64,000 nt of DNA from Sarcocystis neurona (taxonomy: Eukaryota > Apicomplexa > Conoidasida > Eucoccidiorida > Sarcocystidae), in assembly GCA_000727475.1 (NCBI GenBank), contig KL647304.1, positions 1,192,231-1,256,230 on the forward strand, given 5' to 3'. The position numbers and the translations under genes were made by a program. The notes beneath the pieces were generated by a model. That model had not been told where the DNA came from and made no database searches. It was given only the letters and a program-made list of their open reading frames with translations. Below, piece by piece: positions 62,955 to 64,000 of the stretch. Each line of letters begins with the position of its first letter. Within the stretch, counting starts at the first letter, position 1.

Positions 62955-64000
62955 TTTTGCAAACTCCCAGACCATTCGAGCGGCCGCGTCCATGTAAAAA
63001 ATCCGTTGGTGTATTGCTGGTCAAGCCGCGATACCATTTCTGCTGTACAACAGATTAGTGTGCCTTTTTTGTTACGCTATTGTAAGTGTACCTCTATTCA
63101 CCGAGACCACTTTGAAATGGACTGTTGCACCACAGAAGGTGCATACAATTCTTAGAGCGAAGAAGGCGCTTCCGAGCGCTGTGCTGAACAGGAAGATGCT
63201 GACGCTGAGAGACAATACGTATGGCAGTGGTACACGAACGTCGGCAGCACCAGCACAAATTCACGGCAGATCTGCAACATGAGAAGGCTCTCCGAGGCGC
63301 TATAAGGGCATTTGTCGCCGTGGATATGAACTACGCACACCTGGATGACAGTGAGACAACCACTTCCGCATTTCTGTCTATGCGTAAAACCACAAGGTTT
63401 TCGATTTTGTCACAAGCAACGCCACCGTTTGCTAAATCTCGAGTAAACACAACCCGGTAGATGTCTCCAACCATCCCGGGGGACCCCTCGTGAGGTGTTT
63501 TTGTTGACTGCGTTCGAGGAATTGGGGACGACTGAAGAACTGTAGGTCGTACTCGGAGGACTCCCTGTCTTGGCACTACTGTCAGCCGTGGGACTGGAGG
63601 CCCTGGGACCAGGCAACTCGCTAGAGAACATTAGCGAAAGCTATTGAATTTGGTGCAGACGTCCCCGTGCACTGCTTCCTATGACTGTATCCTGTTAGTT
63701 CCATGCAAGTGGGCTCATTTTTATAGTGGTACATTGCCCTAAGGTAGCAGCTCCGCATGACAAGTTGCGCAAACAAACTGGTGAGCCACAAGGCGGGCAC
63801 GCACACTCTCCACGTTAGTAGTTCCACAATGGGGTGTCCTCGCCTGCTTTCAATCTGCCGCTTGAAAAAAAGGACGACCTGGAAAAGGAGAGGTACTCTT
63901 GCGATCTACGAAGCCATGTTCTTGATGTGTAGGGAGGACAAAGCTGTGTATTTCAAGTTTCATCGATCATTCACTGCTCCACATGGGGGTATATTACATC
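62955..64000. other. 3' flank of PP2C; possible minus-strand terminal exon
   Basis: No firm gene is seen. On the minus strand about 63331-63490 reads GDIYRVVFTRDLANGGVACD and KIENLVVLRIDRNAEVVVSL before a stop, with protein-like composition. It could be the last exon of a gene entering from the right, but no family is recognised and the upstream exons cannot be seen. The remainder shows no repeats or RNA genes. Confidence 0.3.

Overview
This is a eukaryotic nuclear window, almost certainly from a coccidian apicomplexan. Eimeria or a close relative such as Cyclospora is the best fit. Three things support this: proteins with long Ala, Ser, Gln and Glu runs encoded by CAG/CTG-type trinucleotide repeats; an NAD(P) transhydrogenase fused in the parasite beta-alpha order; and very intron-rich genes. 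No bacterial operons, rRNA, tRNA, CRISPR or transposon genes were recognised. Gene models were built by hand from splice signals, codon phase and family motifs, so exon edges may be off by a few bases.

Layout. (1) 1-21257, minus strand: a SEN1/senataxin-type superfamily 1 RNA/DNA helicase. Eleven phase-consistent exons were rebuilt (about 1456 codons visible). The 3' end runs off the left edge, and about 80% of the locus is intron filled with AT, CA/TG and CTG repeats. (2) 21258-24252: probable divergent upstream region. (3) 24253-49141, plus strand: one very large multi-exon gene (possibly more than one) that I cannot identify. Its 5' exons are repeat-rich; its last exons are repeat-poor and their splice phases agree. 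A 369-base assembly gap sits in a TG microsatellite in its last intron. (4) 50349-57299, minus strand: a fused beta-alpha proton-translocating NAD(P) transhydrogenase, rebuilt as 24 exons giving an in-frame 1080-residue product. (5) 57300-59914: divergent intergenic region. (6) 59915-62954, plus strand: a three-exon PP2C/PPM protein phosphatase of 631 residues. (7) 62955-64000: mostly featureless, with one weak minus-strand exon candidate.

Two landscapes are visible. About 1-48.7 kb is dense in simple repeats, apart from a quieter stretch at about 18.8-24 kb. About 48.7-64 kb is almost repeat-free with short introns. This resembles the alternating repeat-rich and repeat-poor segments described for Eimeria chromosomes. 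The genes do not form a pathway: one acts in nuclear RNA processing or R-loop resolution, one in NADPH and redox supply at a membrane, and one in phospho-signalling.
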